Positions 32,050 through 44,071 of a DNA stretch of 64,000 nucleotides are shown here, piece after piece. Position 1 is the first letter of the stretch; every line of letters begins with the position of its first letter. Both the position numbers and the translations under genes were made by a program. The notes beneath the pieces are model-generated. The model worked only from the letters and a program-made list of their open reading frames with translations. It searched no databases and was not told the origin of the DNA. The stretch is from Distichodus sexfasciatus (lineage: Eukaryota > Chordata > Actinopteri > Characiformes > Distichodontidae), in contig JAVGVS010000514.1 of NCBI GenBank assembly GCA_032718565.1, positions 182,989 to 246,988 of the forward strand, in the 5' to 3' direction.

Positions 32050-32760
32050 CTACACATAATTAGTAATCTTGCCATTTATATTAATCGGGAGTTTTACGCG
32101 AAAGGTGCCCAGTCATGGTCTCGGGATCAGCTTGTCTTTACGGACTTGAGGTCATGGAGGGGGGCGCCCAAGAAAGTGCAGACTTGGGCGGGGGCCTGGG
32201 GGCCACAGGTCCACCTCCGAAAGTGTGTGATCCGCCCTATTCCCAGCGCCTACCAGCCCACATCCGTCCGCAGCCGTAGTCTGGCCTCACATTGAAGTTG
32301 GACAAAGGACTGGGCAAAAGTTCTTAATTCCTTTTTCCCCAACCTCAATCTCTGTAATCCTTCCCTGCTGCAGGAGGGAAATTTGCAGCCGGCGCAGACG
32401 TACCTGCGGCGTCGCCGTGACTCACTTAAAGAGCCTGGAAATGTCAAACGCTTTCTTACAGATCCAAATCCAGTTGCTGCTATCATCACTGAAATGAGAT
32501 GTCTAGGCGAGTTTTGGGGAGTTTTCATGATTTGCAGAATGTGGAGCGCATTTGTGACATCTATTTTGCTCCTTTATCAGATGCAAATGATGACAGTGGT
32601 GGTGGTCTCACCTTCCAAATGGATGATGGCTAAACCAACATCGTTTGCACGGCATTGCGGCTTTGCTGCAGCCAATGTGTCTTTGTTCTTTAGAACAAAA
32701 TGCAAGATTCGCTTCTAATAAACCCAGTCCCCAAAGAGCTTCAATCTCTTTGTTGTCTTA
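32050..32760. other. Single-copy-looking stretch, candidate regulatory
   Basis: 700 bases of balanced sequence. 32460-32720 is especially free of low-complexity runs (for example gctatcatcactgaaatgag). A 111-residue plus frame (32383-32718) has no motif and no splice context I can defend. Confidence 0.33.
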
Positions 32761-33028
32761 AATGCTAACATCAAGAAAATTTTGCAATCACTAATTAACG
32801 CTTCCCGAAATGAAGCAAAGTACAACCTGTCTTAGGTTGACTGAAGGACGGTTGAGAAATTTCAGACAAACCTCTCAAATAATCCCAAAAAGTTGGTAAT
32901 GAAAAAAAGAAAGCGGAATTAGCAAAGAGTCTCTTAAAATCATTTTACTGTCCCTGTTTTTTTTTTTTTTTTTAAACAGTGTGTATATCATGAATGTAAA
33001 AATAGCAACCTTAATGCAAAGAAATCAA

Positions 33029-33640
33029 CAATGTTGGTAAAGCTTCTTTTCAAAGTCAACTTTTCAAGCTACATGCTACTTGTGATTTAAAAGTATCTTA
33101 GCTCCTGTTTTAATATAGTAGTTACTACACTTCTATATTAATTACGGAACTACGCGGAACATGGGGAGAGCAGAAGAAATTAATAACAGAAAGGTCCCAC
33201 GGTCAATTTCGAATCTAACCCAAGCATTGTGCCACCTTGCTACTGTTTATGTAAGTTTCACTCATAAATATGTGTTCTGTCCATTTTGGACTTTCCCAGC
33301 CTATCTTGGTCAATTTGGACTCCATCCCCGACTCCATCTTGCAACTGCCTATGATGCGAGTTTGCTGCATGGGCACATTAGCTAATCAGATACATTTTCA
33401 CAATTCATCACCAATCAGGGATACCTGCTTAGTTGATAAAATGTCTGTGTAAAGAGGTTTTATAATAATAATTTTGTATCAATTGTTATTACAACAATAC
33501 GACAACACACTATATTTTGCAGCACATACATTTGCAGTAATACATTTTGCCACACTATTTCCCCACACTACAACTAATTATTTGTTAAAATAAGTTATAT
33601 TTTAACATTTGCTTCACTACATGTAAGCTACTGCAAAAAA
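33029..33640 (-). mobile_element. hAT-type element copy 3
   Basis: Starts caatgttggtaaagcttctt and continues with tatcttagctcctgttttaa and tatagtagttactacact, the reverse complement of the right end of the element at 24213. Further on, cctatcttggtcaatttgga and ctccatcttgcaactgccta match its left body. The far end is unclear near 33640. Confidence 0.6.
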
Positions 33641-33699
33641 TATTATCAATGTCAAATACTATCAATTTGAGCTACTTTTTGAGTTAGTGTCAACCAAAG

Positions 33700-34570
33700 A
33701 AATGAAAATAAAATGGCAAAGCCATGTTCACTTTCTTTTCTTTTGAAAAGAATGAGGGCAAGCCGAGAGGTTTGATGATTGAATAAGGTAAGAGAAGTAT
33801 GCTTGAGAGAGGCTGCTGAGGAAATACAAACCTCTGTGTTGGGATTGTTCTTTGGTTTACCTGAGCGCCAGAGCACCTGGGTGCAGATCGGACCTTTTTC
33901 TCAGAATGAGCAACACCTGGACGGATGAGAGGAACGCACGGCGAAAGTGAAAGCCCTGAAAGCACCGGTTAGATTTGACTGCAGTTGTGCAGAATTTCAA
34001 AGCGAGGGTTTCAGAGAAGAAATTTGAAAACCTGCTAAAGGAAAAACCCACTCCTCTTTTTTTGTGTATGGGCCAAAGCCTCACTGTTCCACTTTACATT
34101 TTTTGCAGCTCTCTGATTTAATAAATCTTAACCCTTGGTGCCAAGTCAAGATTTTGACTGATTTTCAAAATAATTGCACTGAAATGTTCAGTTTGTTGAA
34201 TTTAGTTTACAAGGAGAATATTATGTTGCCCACCAAAGCTTAAACAAATAGCTGGTGAGACAACAATTATCACAAACTTTTCTACATTACTTTTAAACAC
34301 ACAGAAAAAATTAAATGCCAATGCATAAATCAAATTAAATGAAGTAACTGTTTTTGCATTTAAGGCTATAACGGATGATCAAAATGCCAGTGCTACAACT
34401 ATAGGCTACATCAACATCTGATGAACCTGGTACTGTGTCGCACCCCAACACCCAGAACTAATATTCTTAAATGTTTAAATACTACCTGTTGTAGAGCTCT
34501 AAAAAATCAAATGCGCTTTGCATTTGATGTACTTTGCAAAACTAAATTAACAAATACCTTGAGTGTTGTA
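33700..34570. other. Noncoding stretch, nothing recognised
   Basis: The left half (33720-34090) has balanced composition and could be regulatory. The right half is AT-rich. No coding motif. Confidence 0.35.
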
Positions 34571-34580
34571 AGAATTAACA

Positions 34581-34814
34581 GGTGGTGTGTAGCAGTTAGA
34601 GTTGGCCCCCTGCGGATTGAAGCTAAGTCACCGGTTCAAGTCTGGACCGGTAAGAGCCACAGAGGTACTCTGGGCGAGCAAGAACTGTCCCAAAGCACTG
34701 CTTCCCCAGGCACTGCCCAGTTCTTCACAGAGGGGTCAAATGCGGAGTTCACATTTTGTTGAGGTGCACTGCAGCTGTGGTGTGTTCACAATGACAAATA
34801 ATCACTAACTTTAA
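34581..34814 (+). mobile_element. SINE-A, nearly full length
   Basis: Head is diverged (ggtggtgtgtagcagttaga). B-box region ccggttcaagtctggaccgg. Tail gtgttcacaatgacaaataa. Confidence 0.88.
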
Positions 34815-34939
34815 ATGTAGGTACATGTTTAAGGTGTAAACAATATCAATATTATTTTAATTCTGAATGCAATAGAGAAGGAATTTAGAAAAGTAGTCAG
34901 AGTTTGCAAAAGTTAGTACCTTGTTTGACTCACAGTGTG

Positions 34940-35241
34940 TGTGTTTTAAGCCTTTTATATTTAGAAACAATGGTAAAATGCATTAATTAATTCATTAGCA
35001 AGTTTGTTCTTATATTATATACATTATAAGATAAAGTTTTTGCAAAAGAGTTTTCAACACACATGTAGTCACAAAGTGTTTTACAAATAAGATTAAAACG
35101 ATAAACACAAACAAAACAAACAAACTGTTTTTCAAAAGATTTTCTTTAAAATCACAGTTATAACGGGGCATCATTCCAGAGTATCTGAGCCTTTTAATGT
35201 ATTTAGTGTAAAAATCAACATATTTTCTTAATAATACACAC

Positions 35242-35277
<36 letters not shown>

Positions 35278-36130
35278 CATTTAATTTATCTGTGCCTTTT
35301 AAGACACTTAAGGTTACCTTACAAAACACACAATACATTACAATATTTAGTTTAAGAAAATGATAACAGCATCATTAATCAAGCATGAAAATATCTGAAT
35401 AAATACGTTTTTAAACTGGATTTAAAAATAAGAAAGGAATAATTGGCAGAAATAATGAAACCACACCAGCTTCACTGGATATTCAAGTTTTACTATGTTA
35501 GTTATTCATAGCAGCTATGATCGTACTGCACATCTACATGTGCTATGAAAGTATAATGAGCAACTAATTTAAGCTCTTGGAAATGGGAAATCTAGAAATA
35601 TAGCTCTGAAGAGGTCGAAAATAGACATTTTTAGTCAAATGTCTTCTGTTTTAAATCTTCATATTTAGAAACAATGGTAAAATTATTAATTTTGTTAAAG
35701 TAAAACACTTTATATTATATACACATTATAAGACAAAGTTTATTTATAAAGCGCTTTCACAGATTATGTAGTCACAAAGTGTTGTACAATTCAAGATAAA
35801 ATAAAGCAAAACAAACTAACAATCTGATTGAATATGAAAAGGAAAATAATGGTAGTATAAATACCGAAACCACAGCAGCTTCACTGGATATGCAAGTTTT
35901 AATATGTTAGTTATTCATAGCAGTTGATGGTATTACACGCCCACATGTGCTAATTATGAACAAAATATCTCCAAATTAATCATTTCTATAACCTCACCTT
36001 TGTATGTTAATGTGACATCAACAGGGATGGACAAACGTCTCAGTTAGATATTTAGATACCAGTGATATTTTACTAAACAATTTTCAATCTCTTCAGGGCT
36101 ACATTTCTAGATTTCCCATTTCCAAGAGCC
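34940..36130. repeat. Local duplication with inverted arms
   Basis: Segments near 34960-35110 and 35655-35815 share atatttagaaacaatggtaa and gtagtcacaaagtgtt. Segments 35458-35555 and 35868-35957 share cagcttcactggatat and gttagttattcatagcag. Arms at 35571-35620 and 36081-36130 are inverted copies sharing cttggaaatgggaaatctag. An (AAT)n run lies at 35242-35276. A mobile origin is likely but unproven. Confidence 0.65.
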
Positions 36131-36251
36131 TAATTTTTTTCCTCATTACTTTTAACAGCAAAGATGTGCTCTTGAGCAAAGAGGCGGATGGAAGCCTCTT
36201 TTGAAGCTTATTTCTTCCCTGGGATCAATATGGCAAGCATGAGCAGCAAAC

Positions 36252-36449
36252 GGTGATGATGGTGGTCTAGCAGTTAAGTGTCTACCCTTTTTGGACGAGG
36301 AGGTTGTGGGGTTTGAATCCTACCCTCCAGTAATCTTACCATCGCCGGGTTACTGAGCCACACCCTTATCCTCTAATTTCTGTCCCTGAATCAGGAACAG
36401 GGAAGTCACTCTGGGTAAGAGTGTCTGCTACGCGCTGCAAATGTAAATG
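36252..36449 (+). mobile_element. SINE-C, full length
   Basis: Head ggtgatgatggtggtctagc, B-box region ggggtttgaatcctaccctc, tail taagagtgtctgctacgcgc followed by gcaaatgtaaatg. Confidence 0.88.
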
Positions 36450-36599
36450 TCTGATTCAACGAGATGGCAAACTACGGCCTGTATCTTCTCTCAGCATCGG
36501 CTAATTCAAAACGGCATGAAATAATATTATTTAAAAAATGCTGCCACCCCAGACTCTACCCATTCCTGGCATTTAACACCCCTAATTGTTGAGCTGCTA

Positions 36600-37430
36600 T
36601 TTAACACGACATATACCTTCATTCTGAATCTCCTCCTGGCCAGACAGTTTTGATGAACGCATGTAGCTGCCTGATGTCTTTAACTTCTTGAAATATTCAA
36701 CTACACTCTCTGAGTGTCATGTGAAGTCGCTGAGGCCCTGAGAACCGAGACCTTCCTGATGTTCCGGTGAAAATTTTCCTAATATTTTATCTCTGCCCGC
36801 TGGTCAAAATCTGTAACATTGTCATAGACACACTAACACGCAAAAACACACGCACTTATCTTCTCCTGTCAGAATGCATACGACGCTGCGGTCAAAAAGC
36901 GAAGGTAGCTTGGGAAATACCTTCAAACAGCACAACAATCCATGCAATATTAATCACGGTAATCTGTTGCATACAATATAGGTTCTCGACGAGATGAGCG
37001 GAATATCGCAGACCACGCGCACATTCAGCGAGATCGCCTGCACACCCGGCTTCAATCGACGGGTTGGGGTTGCGGGAAAGTAGGTGAAGCGAGTCGACTC
37101 TTCGCCCGGGCGCCGGTTGTTGATTTAACCCAAATGATTTGCTCATAATCTGCTGGGAGATGTTAACAGACAACGACTTCGCTCCGTATTACGAGGCCTG
37201 TCGCTAGGACGAACGGCAACGAAAAGGCGCGTGAAAGGATAATGAGCGCTTGAGAGAGGAAGGACAGCCAACAGGAAGAATATGTCACCCAATGGTATTT
37301 TTAATGACACTGCGTTAGCTTTTCCTGTAACAGTCCGACTCCATGAGCAACGCTGCTCGCCGAAAGTGCTTAAAAGGCTCTTCGCGAAGTTCCGGTTCTC
37401 GACTCATCCTTCTAGTTATGCTGCAGAACT
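36600..37430. other. Single-copy-looking stretch, candidate regulatory
   Basis: Over 800 bases without recognised repeats. 36860-37200 is CpG-containing and carries tccatgcaatattaatcacg. No frame carries a protein motif. Confidence 0.33.
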
Positions 37431-37619
37431 TGGCTAGGGTTTAGTGTTTTGGGTCGTAGTTAAACTCAGCCACTTTTGGCTAATTATTAAAGTGATCCCA
37501 GCCAAATTAGATATAAAGACTAAATATCAAGTTCACACTCCAGCCTTCAGCAAACCTCATTCAGGCTGCAAGTCTCACCTTAACCTAACATTAAAAAGGT
37601 TGAAAACTCCTCTGTAGGT

Positions 37620-37679
37620 GTAATAATAATAATAATAATAATAACAACAACAACAACAACAACAACAACAATAATAATA
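37620..37679. repeat. (TAA)n(CAA)n(TAA)n array
   Basis: Compound trinucleotide array immediately upstream of a SINE-A head. Confidence 0.95.
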
Positions 37680-37904
37680 AGGGCAGTTGGTGGCGAAATG
37701 GTAGGGTGTTAGCCCTGTGATCAGAGGATCGCAGGTTTGGCAAAGTTACCACTGAGGTACTCCATGAGCAAGGTATCGCCCTGCTAATCTGCCCGGCGCT
37801 GCCCACTGCCCTTCACGGATGGGTCAAAATGCAAGGTCACATTTCACAGGGAAAACTGTGTGATGTACCATGGTGTGTCTACAATGACAAATAATCACTT
37901 GATT
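37680..37904 (+). mobile_element. SINE-A between two trinucleotide arrays
   Basis: Head gggcagttggtggcgaaatg, tgagcaaggtatcgccctgc, and tail ctacaatgacaaataatcac. TAA-type arrays lie on both sides. Confidence 0.88.
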
Positions 37905-37910
37905 TTCATC

Positions 37911-38024
37911 TTATTAATAATATTAATAATAATAATAATAATTATTATTATTATTATATTATTATTATTATTATTATATTATTATTATTATTTATTATTA
38001 TTATTATTATTATTGTTATTATTC
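37911..38024. repeat. (AAT)n to (ATT)n inverted array
   Basis: AAT units run directly into ATT units, so the array is self-complementary and can form a hairpin. Confidence 0.95.
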
Positions 38025-38678
38025 ATTTAAAATGAAACAATGCGTAGTCTATCTTTGTGAGGTCTACCTTGATTCTGCCCCTCTATAAAAAATTAATTTA
38101 TGCATTAAATATGCATTATTTTAGCTACAGCATTGTAAAATTGTCCCAAACTAAAAAACAGTATCTACTACAAAGTAGGCACAAGTCTGCAGGTTTGTTT
38201 GATGATTGGCCAAACTGTCTAGGAGAAGGTTGAAAGTAATAAGTAAATTTTTTCCCTGCGGAGATGCATATGGGCTTTACCCAGCTACCAAAGTTCAGCA
38301 GTTATGGGTTAGGCAACATGATTTATTTGGATTGAGAGAAAAACGTATAACGCTCTTTCCAATCAAAGAATTGAACAGTGCATGGAATTTTATCGGACCC
38401 AAAAAATGAGGTATAACAATGAAAACCATTAGAAATTACTTAAAGTCATAGCAAACTTTGTCATCTCAGTTCTATACAGAGAAACGAGATGACATGACAT
38501 CAGTTATACAGCGTACAAAGACCAAACAAGGCACACAGAGTAAGCAAATGTAAATAGACTATAAAATATAAACCCAAACTTGAGGTAGATAAAGAAAATG
38601 TCCAATTTAGTTACATGTGGGGTGCAAACTACAATTATGGTCTTTTTGCATTGAGTGTGCCTAAGATCTGCAACAGTT
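38025..38678. other. Noncoding stretch, nothing recognised
   Basis: 38170-38420 is balanced and may be single-copy; the rest is AT-rich. No coding motif. Confidence 0.35.
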
Positions 38679-38914
38679 AGTGAGTGATTAATTGTCATTG
38701 TGAACACACCACAGCACACAATGCAACACAACGAAATGTGACCCTTCCCTGAAGGAGCAGTGGGCAACTGACATGGGCAGCGCCCGGCGAGCAGTGCTTG
38801 GGTACAGTACCTTGCTCATGAGTGCCTCAGTGGTACTTTTACCATTCAGGGATTTGAACCAGCCACCTTCCAATCACAAGGTGAGCGCCTAACCGTTATG
38901 CTACCAACTGCCCC
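38679..38914 (-). mobile_element. SINE-A, full length
   Basis: Plus strand runs from agtgagtgattaattgtcat to taccaactgcccc, with all blocks present. Confidence 0.93.
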
Positions 38915-38939
38915 GCTTCAATGTGAAAATTCTAAACAG

Positions 38940-39006
38940 ACAGTCTATGTGGTGCACTATGTGCTGTGCTGTGGTGTGTTCACAATGACAAAAAATCACT
39001 AACTAA
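38940..39006 (+). mobile_element. SINE-A tail, opposite orientation
   Basis: Contains gtgctgtggtgtgttcacaa and tgacaaaaaatcactaact. It lies 25 bases from an oppositely oriented copy. Confidence 0.8.
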
Positions 39007-39199
39007 AAAATAATAACTCACCAAATCCTCCAAATGACTCACAATTTATACACAACAGAAAACAGATGCGTCTTAAGCTTAGCCTAAATACCTCAACTAT
39101 ACAAGCTTGCCTGATGTGTTTAGTTCCACAGAAAGAAGACTGTAACAAAGGCACGGATCACGACCAGAATTTAGTTTCTTCAAGTCCAAAACACTGCAT

Positions 39200-39690
39200 T
39201 TCTATCATATTAGAAAAGGTAAGCATTACAGTAGAGTTGAATAGAATTAATGCTTTCCGCCTGTACTGACCCCGAGTCTGGCCTGCTGCATTTTCTTATT
39301 AACATCCACCAGCTCTCCAGGGTGTAATTAGGAGATAATATGCTCCACTCAATATCCATATCTCTCCTTTACGCCGTGTTTGAGTTGTATCCTCTTTCAC
39401 GATCGGGGTTATTATTGGAAACGTCTGCTTTTATCTTTTCTCGAGTGCTGTCCAGTCTTCTGGAGGACATGCAGGCTGATCAACACACCTTCAAAAGGAT
39501 TTTTTGCTGCTTTGATGAGTCAGGTTCCTCTTCCGTAAAGATCGATGCAGTCACAGGCTTGAGCCTCACTCAGAGGAGCAGCCGACTGGAAAGCAACAGA
39601 TTTACATTCATAGCATTTATCAAACACTATTATTATGGTCTACCTAGAGAAAAGACCTTAATATACATTATTCTAGCAAAAATATAAAGC
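39200..39690. other. Single-copy-looking stretch, candidate regulatory
   Basis: Contains gggtgtaattaggagataat and cgatcggggttattattgga. The 115-residue frame at 39340-39687 has no known motif. Confidence 0.32.
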
Positions 39691-40435
39691 AATAAGAAAT
39701 GAGCCATATTTCATTTCTTTCAATTTTGAAATATATAAGGAAAATAAAGCAATAGTAACAGTGATTTATTACAAAATAATCAAATGATGAACATCCTCCA
39801 TGATACCAACCCTCCAGGTCTAGACATGTACACCACTGGCTTAGAATCTACCAGGGTAAAATGCCAAAATCTGAGTAAAAAACTGTAGATTGCTGACTAA
39901 ACTAATCTAGAGATAGAGTAGAGAAGATTTTCCTCACATTCGCTCATATTCCACTTTTCATGCTTGTCCCAAATGTAATTCTTCTTTGTTGCCCTGCCCT
40001 CTTGTTTTTTAACAAGCTACTAATTTCCAACTTGTCAAATAATCCCCAATCGCAAAGCATTTTGACAGATCAAACAAGCCTAAATAAAAGTCTTCCAACT
40101 CTTTGAAATAAAAAAAAGCACCAACACATGCTTTGACCTTGTTTCTATCTCAAAGTAGCAGCAAAGAGAGAAACAGAAAAAAATATGGGTTTGACACTTG
40201 ATTACAAATTCTGAAACATGTTGTAATTAGGATGTGAAAAACACAGCCACTTTGGAGTATTTCCAAAACTGTTCTGTTGTGCTTCGTGCCTGTCCCCCCA
40301 CAATTAATAAGCCTCATTATGGTTTTGGTGTTCTGAGAACACACGTCAGAGTTCTGGTCGATAACTTCCTGGACAGAAACAATATTTCACAGGTTAAGTG
40401 ACATTAGGATCTAATAAACAAAGTCTCAGGGGGAG
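39690..40435. other. AT-rich noncoding stretch, nothing recognised
   Basis: No repeat family or coding signal is identified. Confidence 0.4.
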
Positions 40436-40494
40436 TGTGTGTTGAAGGTCTATCCTTCAGGGTCGCCACATTTTAATTAACAGTAGCCTAATGT

Positions 40495-40553
40495 TTAGGG
40501 AGTTGGAATTGTGATTGGAGGGTTGCCGGTCCAAGTCCTAGAATGGTAAATGG
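40495..40553 (+). mobile_element. SINE-A, left half of an interrupted copy
   Basis: Contains ttagggagttggaattgtga and gttgccggtccaagtcctag, then ends at ggtaaatgg, where an insertion begins. The right half is at 41373. Confidence 0.82.
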
Positions 40554-41372
40554 TGTCATGGTGTGGTAGGAGTAGGAGGTGAGGAGAGCTCGTGCAGGAA
40601 TAACAAAAAGAGGTTTACTGGGAAAAAAACAGGCAGGAAAAATGCAGGAGCAAAAACAGGACAAAATACACGTGAAAACAGGACCAAAGTAACAGGCCCA
40701 TGCTCCCAGTCTTACGCTACAAGTAACGGGGAAATCCTCTGTGAGTAAACAGAAAGAGCGACCTCCTGACGCTCTAAGACTCACGAGGTGAAACTGAAAC
40801 GATTCCAGACTCTTGAGACACGCTGCAGCCTGATCGGAACTGGGGTTCACTGGGAGACACAAGCCTGGGGAGAAACACAAGAAACAGGGGTGAACAAGAA
40901 ACAGTGAACCATTAATAAATATAACAAAGATACAAACCACACAGATATCATGAAGGAGACGGACTCTGGTTGAACTGGGTTAAATAATGCCACACAACTG
41001 AACAAAGGAGCGCTTGCACCAATCCCAAACTGAAGGCAAACGAGACGCAGGTGAAAGTAATAATAAGCGTGGTAGTGCTCTAAACAGACACTAACCTACT
41101 AGGTAGGGAGCATGCAGTGCAGACAACAAATACGGAAGTGGGATGCTCTCTAAACAGAGAGTGAGCTACTTGTGAGGGCATGAAGTGAAGACAGCGAGAA
41201 CCCGGAAGTGGGGAGCAAGCTAACGGGGGAAAGCTAAGACTAACCGAAGACACATGAGGTGGACTAGATACAACAGGAATAGCACCGAAAGTGAACTAAA
41301 ATAGTGGCACTACTGCCGCTTAGCCGGGTCTGAGGGGGCACTGTCCTGCCAAAGTCCAGAGGAGCAGTGACA
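40554..41372 (-). mobile_element. LTR-like insertion (possible solo LTR) inside SINE-A
   Basis: 819 bases bounded by tgtca and tgaca, the TG...CA inverted ends typical of LTRs. Minus-strand reading starts tgtcactgctcctctggact, which resembles the ends at 3228 and 51205. No clear target-site duplication is seen, and the strand is inferred from those relatives. A 150-residue minus frame (40488-40940) is not recognisable as gag or pol. A decayed DNA transposon is an alternative. Confidence 0.5.
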
Positions 41373-41440
41373 CACTGAGGTATTCGTGAGCAAGGCACTG
41401 TCCCCAAGGCTGTGTTCACAATGACCAAGCAGCTGTTGTG
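41373..41440 (+). mobile_element. SINE-A, right half of the interrupted copy
   Basis: Continues the SINE exactly where expected: cactgaggtattcgtgagca, aggcactgtccccaag, then a jump to the tail gttcacaatgacca. Confidence 0.82.
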
Positions 41441-41624
41441 CTATGGTTCTTGCAAATAATACAAAGAATCATAACAAATTATAACAAAACCAATATGTTG
41501 GACCATGTCTACGACATCTCACAGGTGACGTGATATCAAGATTTAATTAAAAAATTCTCATGAGAAATGTGAGTTGAAGGTGTGTATCTATCTATCCTTC
41601 AGGGTCGATACATTTGAATTAATA

Positions 41625-42130
41625 TTGCAGCACACCTCTTTTCAGAAAAAAAGCATGTCTGCATAGGGGGGAAGTCGCTGACATTTGGTTGGAGCTAAAG
41701 CTGGTTTCGGATACTGCTGGGTGAACGAGAGCCAGAGCTAAAGTTCTGGCTTCGTTGGTTTGGCTCAGGGTGAAACATTGCTTGCATGACTCTCTCTCTC
41801 TCTTTCTCTCCCTCTCTCTTTCTATCTTTCTCTCTCGCTCTTTCGGCATGCCTTTGTGATGACATTGATCTGCATGAATTTGTGCCCGGATGCATGTTGG
41901 GTGGGTAATAATAGCTGTAGACATTGGTGGCCCGGATAAAAAAGGTTCAGCGAGGGCCGGAGGGGAGCAGAATCACCCCCCATAGAGGAAGATGAATGGC
42001 ACTTTACAAGAGCCGGGCGGCTGCCGAATGATTCCGCTCCAGAACCAACATGTGGGGGCTGACACTTCACTCTGCCGCTCTCTGCTAATAAAATGTATCT
42101 TTGTTCAAAGCCACGAGTGCTTTTATTTCT
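41625..42130. other. Single-copy-looking stretch, candidate regulatory
   Basis: Mixed sequence with a CT run (41790-41840). 41850-42110 is CpG-containing and free of recognised repeats (gaatgattccgctccagaac). No coding motif. Confidence 0.32.
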
Positions 42131-42442
42131 TACAAAACCGGTGTTAAGGGCACAGCTGCATTAGCTATCAGGTGCAATTATGATTTGCAAGAACGTGAGA
42201 TTCAGATCACCAAATCAACACTACAAATGGACCAAGTACCCTTTAACCTGAGAGACTGCATTCAGTGAACAGGAGTAAAACACCTCAATGTTGATGCTGA
42301 TTTATTAATTAGAGCAGTTAATGAATAACCGGTTTTATATATAATTAATAAATAAATGTGTAATTACCTTGAAGTGGAAATGTGTGATGATTGGTATGTG
42401 CAGAAAGTATAGGAATAAAAATGATATAGTGAAAGTCAGGTG

Positions 42443-42698
42443 AAAGTGAGTGATTATTTGCCATTGTGAACACACAACAGCACAGCACACAGTGCACCAC
42501 AACCAAATGTGAGCTCTGCATTTGACCTCTCCGTGAAAGAGCAGTGGGCAGGTAACATGGGCAGGGCCAGAGGAGCAGTGCTTGTGGATGGTACCTTGCT
42601 CATGAGTATCTCAGTAGTACCTTTGCCAGTCCGTGATTCGAACTGACAATCTTTCGATGACAGGGGAACGCCATAACCGTTACATTACCAACTGCCCC
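42443..42698 (-). mobile_element. SINE-A, full length, variant subfamily
   Basis: Plus strand from aaagtgagtgattatttgcc to taccaactgcccc. The head region reads caatctttcgatgacagggg, unlike most copies but shared with the copy at 44072. Confidence 0.93.
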
Positions 42699-42864
42699 AA
42701 AGTGGTGAAAGCAGTAAAAATGAGAAATAAAATGAATTGAAAAGTAGGTACAAGTTGGTTCAATGATTTGAAAATGTATGAGGTCACAGGTTGTGATGCA
42801 TTTATTAATATTATTAATTGACAATATGACAACTGTTTGAAAATGTGGTCAATGGGAAGTCAAA

Positions 42865-43010
42865 GGGCAGTTGATAGTGTAAGTTAAGCGCTGGCGGAGC
42901 AGCGCTTGGAGACAGTACCTTCTGAGTATGTCATTGGTACCTTTATCAGTCCAGAACCGATGACCTTCCAATCACAGGACCCTCCCTAACCATTATGCTA
43001 CCAAACGCCA
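42865..43010. mobile_element. SINE-A fold-back: short plus head joined to minus copy
   Basis: A plus-oriented head (gggcagttgatagtgtaa, 42865-42882) meets a minus-oriented truncated copy (42883-43010) ending attatgctaccaaacgcc, so the ends can pair. Confidence 0.7.
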
Positions 43011-43936
43011 CAACCACAGAACCATCAAATCACAATGTGCTTCGCTAATAATAATTAAGCAACAACAACCTCATCAATTAAAGATCTTAACAAAAAAAAA
43101 TCACTCATCATAGAAAGTAGCAATCCCAATTAAATCGCTTAATCACTCTATAAAATTCCGAATCATACTTCACCATTCTGTGTTGCTGTATCAAACATAC
43201 ACAGATCATTGAGTGTTGTGTCTCCCAAAAAACCTCAACACTTTTCACCTTACACCCAAAACCATTTGATTCCTTTCCTCCTCCCCTCAGATGGTTGCGA
43301 CCCAGGGCATGGCGATGCTTGTAGTGGTAATTTTCCTTCTCCTCTTCTGAGGTCTTCGGGGATGCATTTCATACAGTAATGTGACCGTTTAAAATTCAGA
43401 GCCTGTCCGTGTGGTTTTGGCCTCTCCATCTTACTGACATCGCATTACAGGCTCCGGGAGAAGGAAAAAAATAGATTATGCATTCTGCCCTCACTTATGC
43501 ATGCGCTGTCGGCCGCTCTTAACTAGACGTTGATGTGGAGTTGGGAGGATTATCGACACTTTAGCCGTCAGATGTTTGGTGGGGTTGAGCCATTCGTATT
43601 AGTGAGAGTTGGAATATTAACCTTGATGTCAGTTTTATTATAGTGTTTTATGGTATGAAGGTTTTTACTGAAATTTGGATCCAAGCTCAAAGCATATCGG
43701 AGCAGATACTCTTGTTGTTGCCATTCACGGTGATCTCATGGCTAGGGAAGCAACAATTAGTCGACATCATCAACGAAGTCAATAATAAAAATATTTCTGT
43801 GTTGTAATATAAAATGATAGAAATGTTCATTTGTAACCAATATTTTTAACCAGTCCACTATGGATGAGTCGTAGTCTGTTGTTGGTGTGTACAAGTAGCT
43901 ACAAACTACTTACATTTGCTAGCGTAACATACATTT
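43011..43936. other. Mixed stretch; candidate regulatory at 43270-43640
   Basis: 43370-43600 is balanced and non-repetitive (atagattatgcattctgccc). Near 43880-43930, gtagctacaaactacttaca resembles a scrap of the hAT family at 24213. No coding motif. Confidence 0.3.
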
Positions 43937-44067
43937 GGGCAGTTGGTAGCGTAATAATTAGAGCATTCGTCCAGCAATCAGAAGGTCGCCAGTACAAATT
44001 CATGACCTCAAGGTACCCTTGAGGTACTCATTAGCAAGGTACCATCTATAGGCACTGCTTATAGCGG
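43937..44067 (+). mobile_element. SINE-A, 5' half
   Basis: Head gggcagttggtagcgtaata, then cattagcaaggtaccatcta, breaking off at gcactgctta where another SINE-A begins. Confidence 0.85.
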
Positions 44068-44071
44068 TTAT

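Noticed and set aside
32383..32718. 111-residue plus-strand frame as a possible exon
   Set aside because: No splice pair, family motif or neighbouring coding segment; retained only as a noncoding candidate.
40488..40940. 150-residue Cys/Phe-rich minus-strand frame
   Set aside because: It runs across the boundary of the LTR-like insertion into SINE-A, so it cannot be an ancestral gene; no retroviral or other motif seen.
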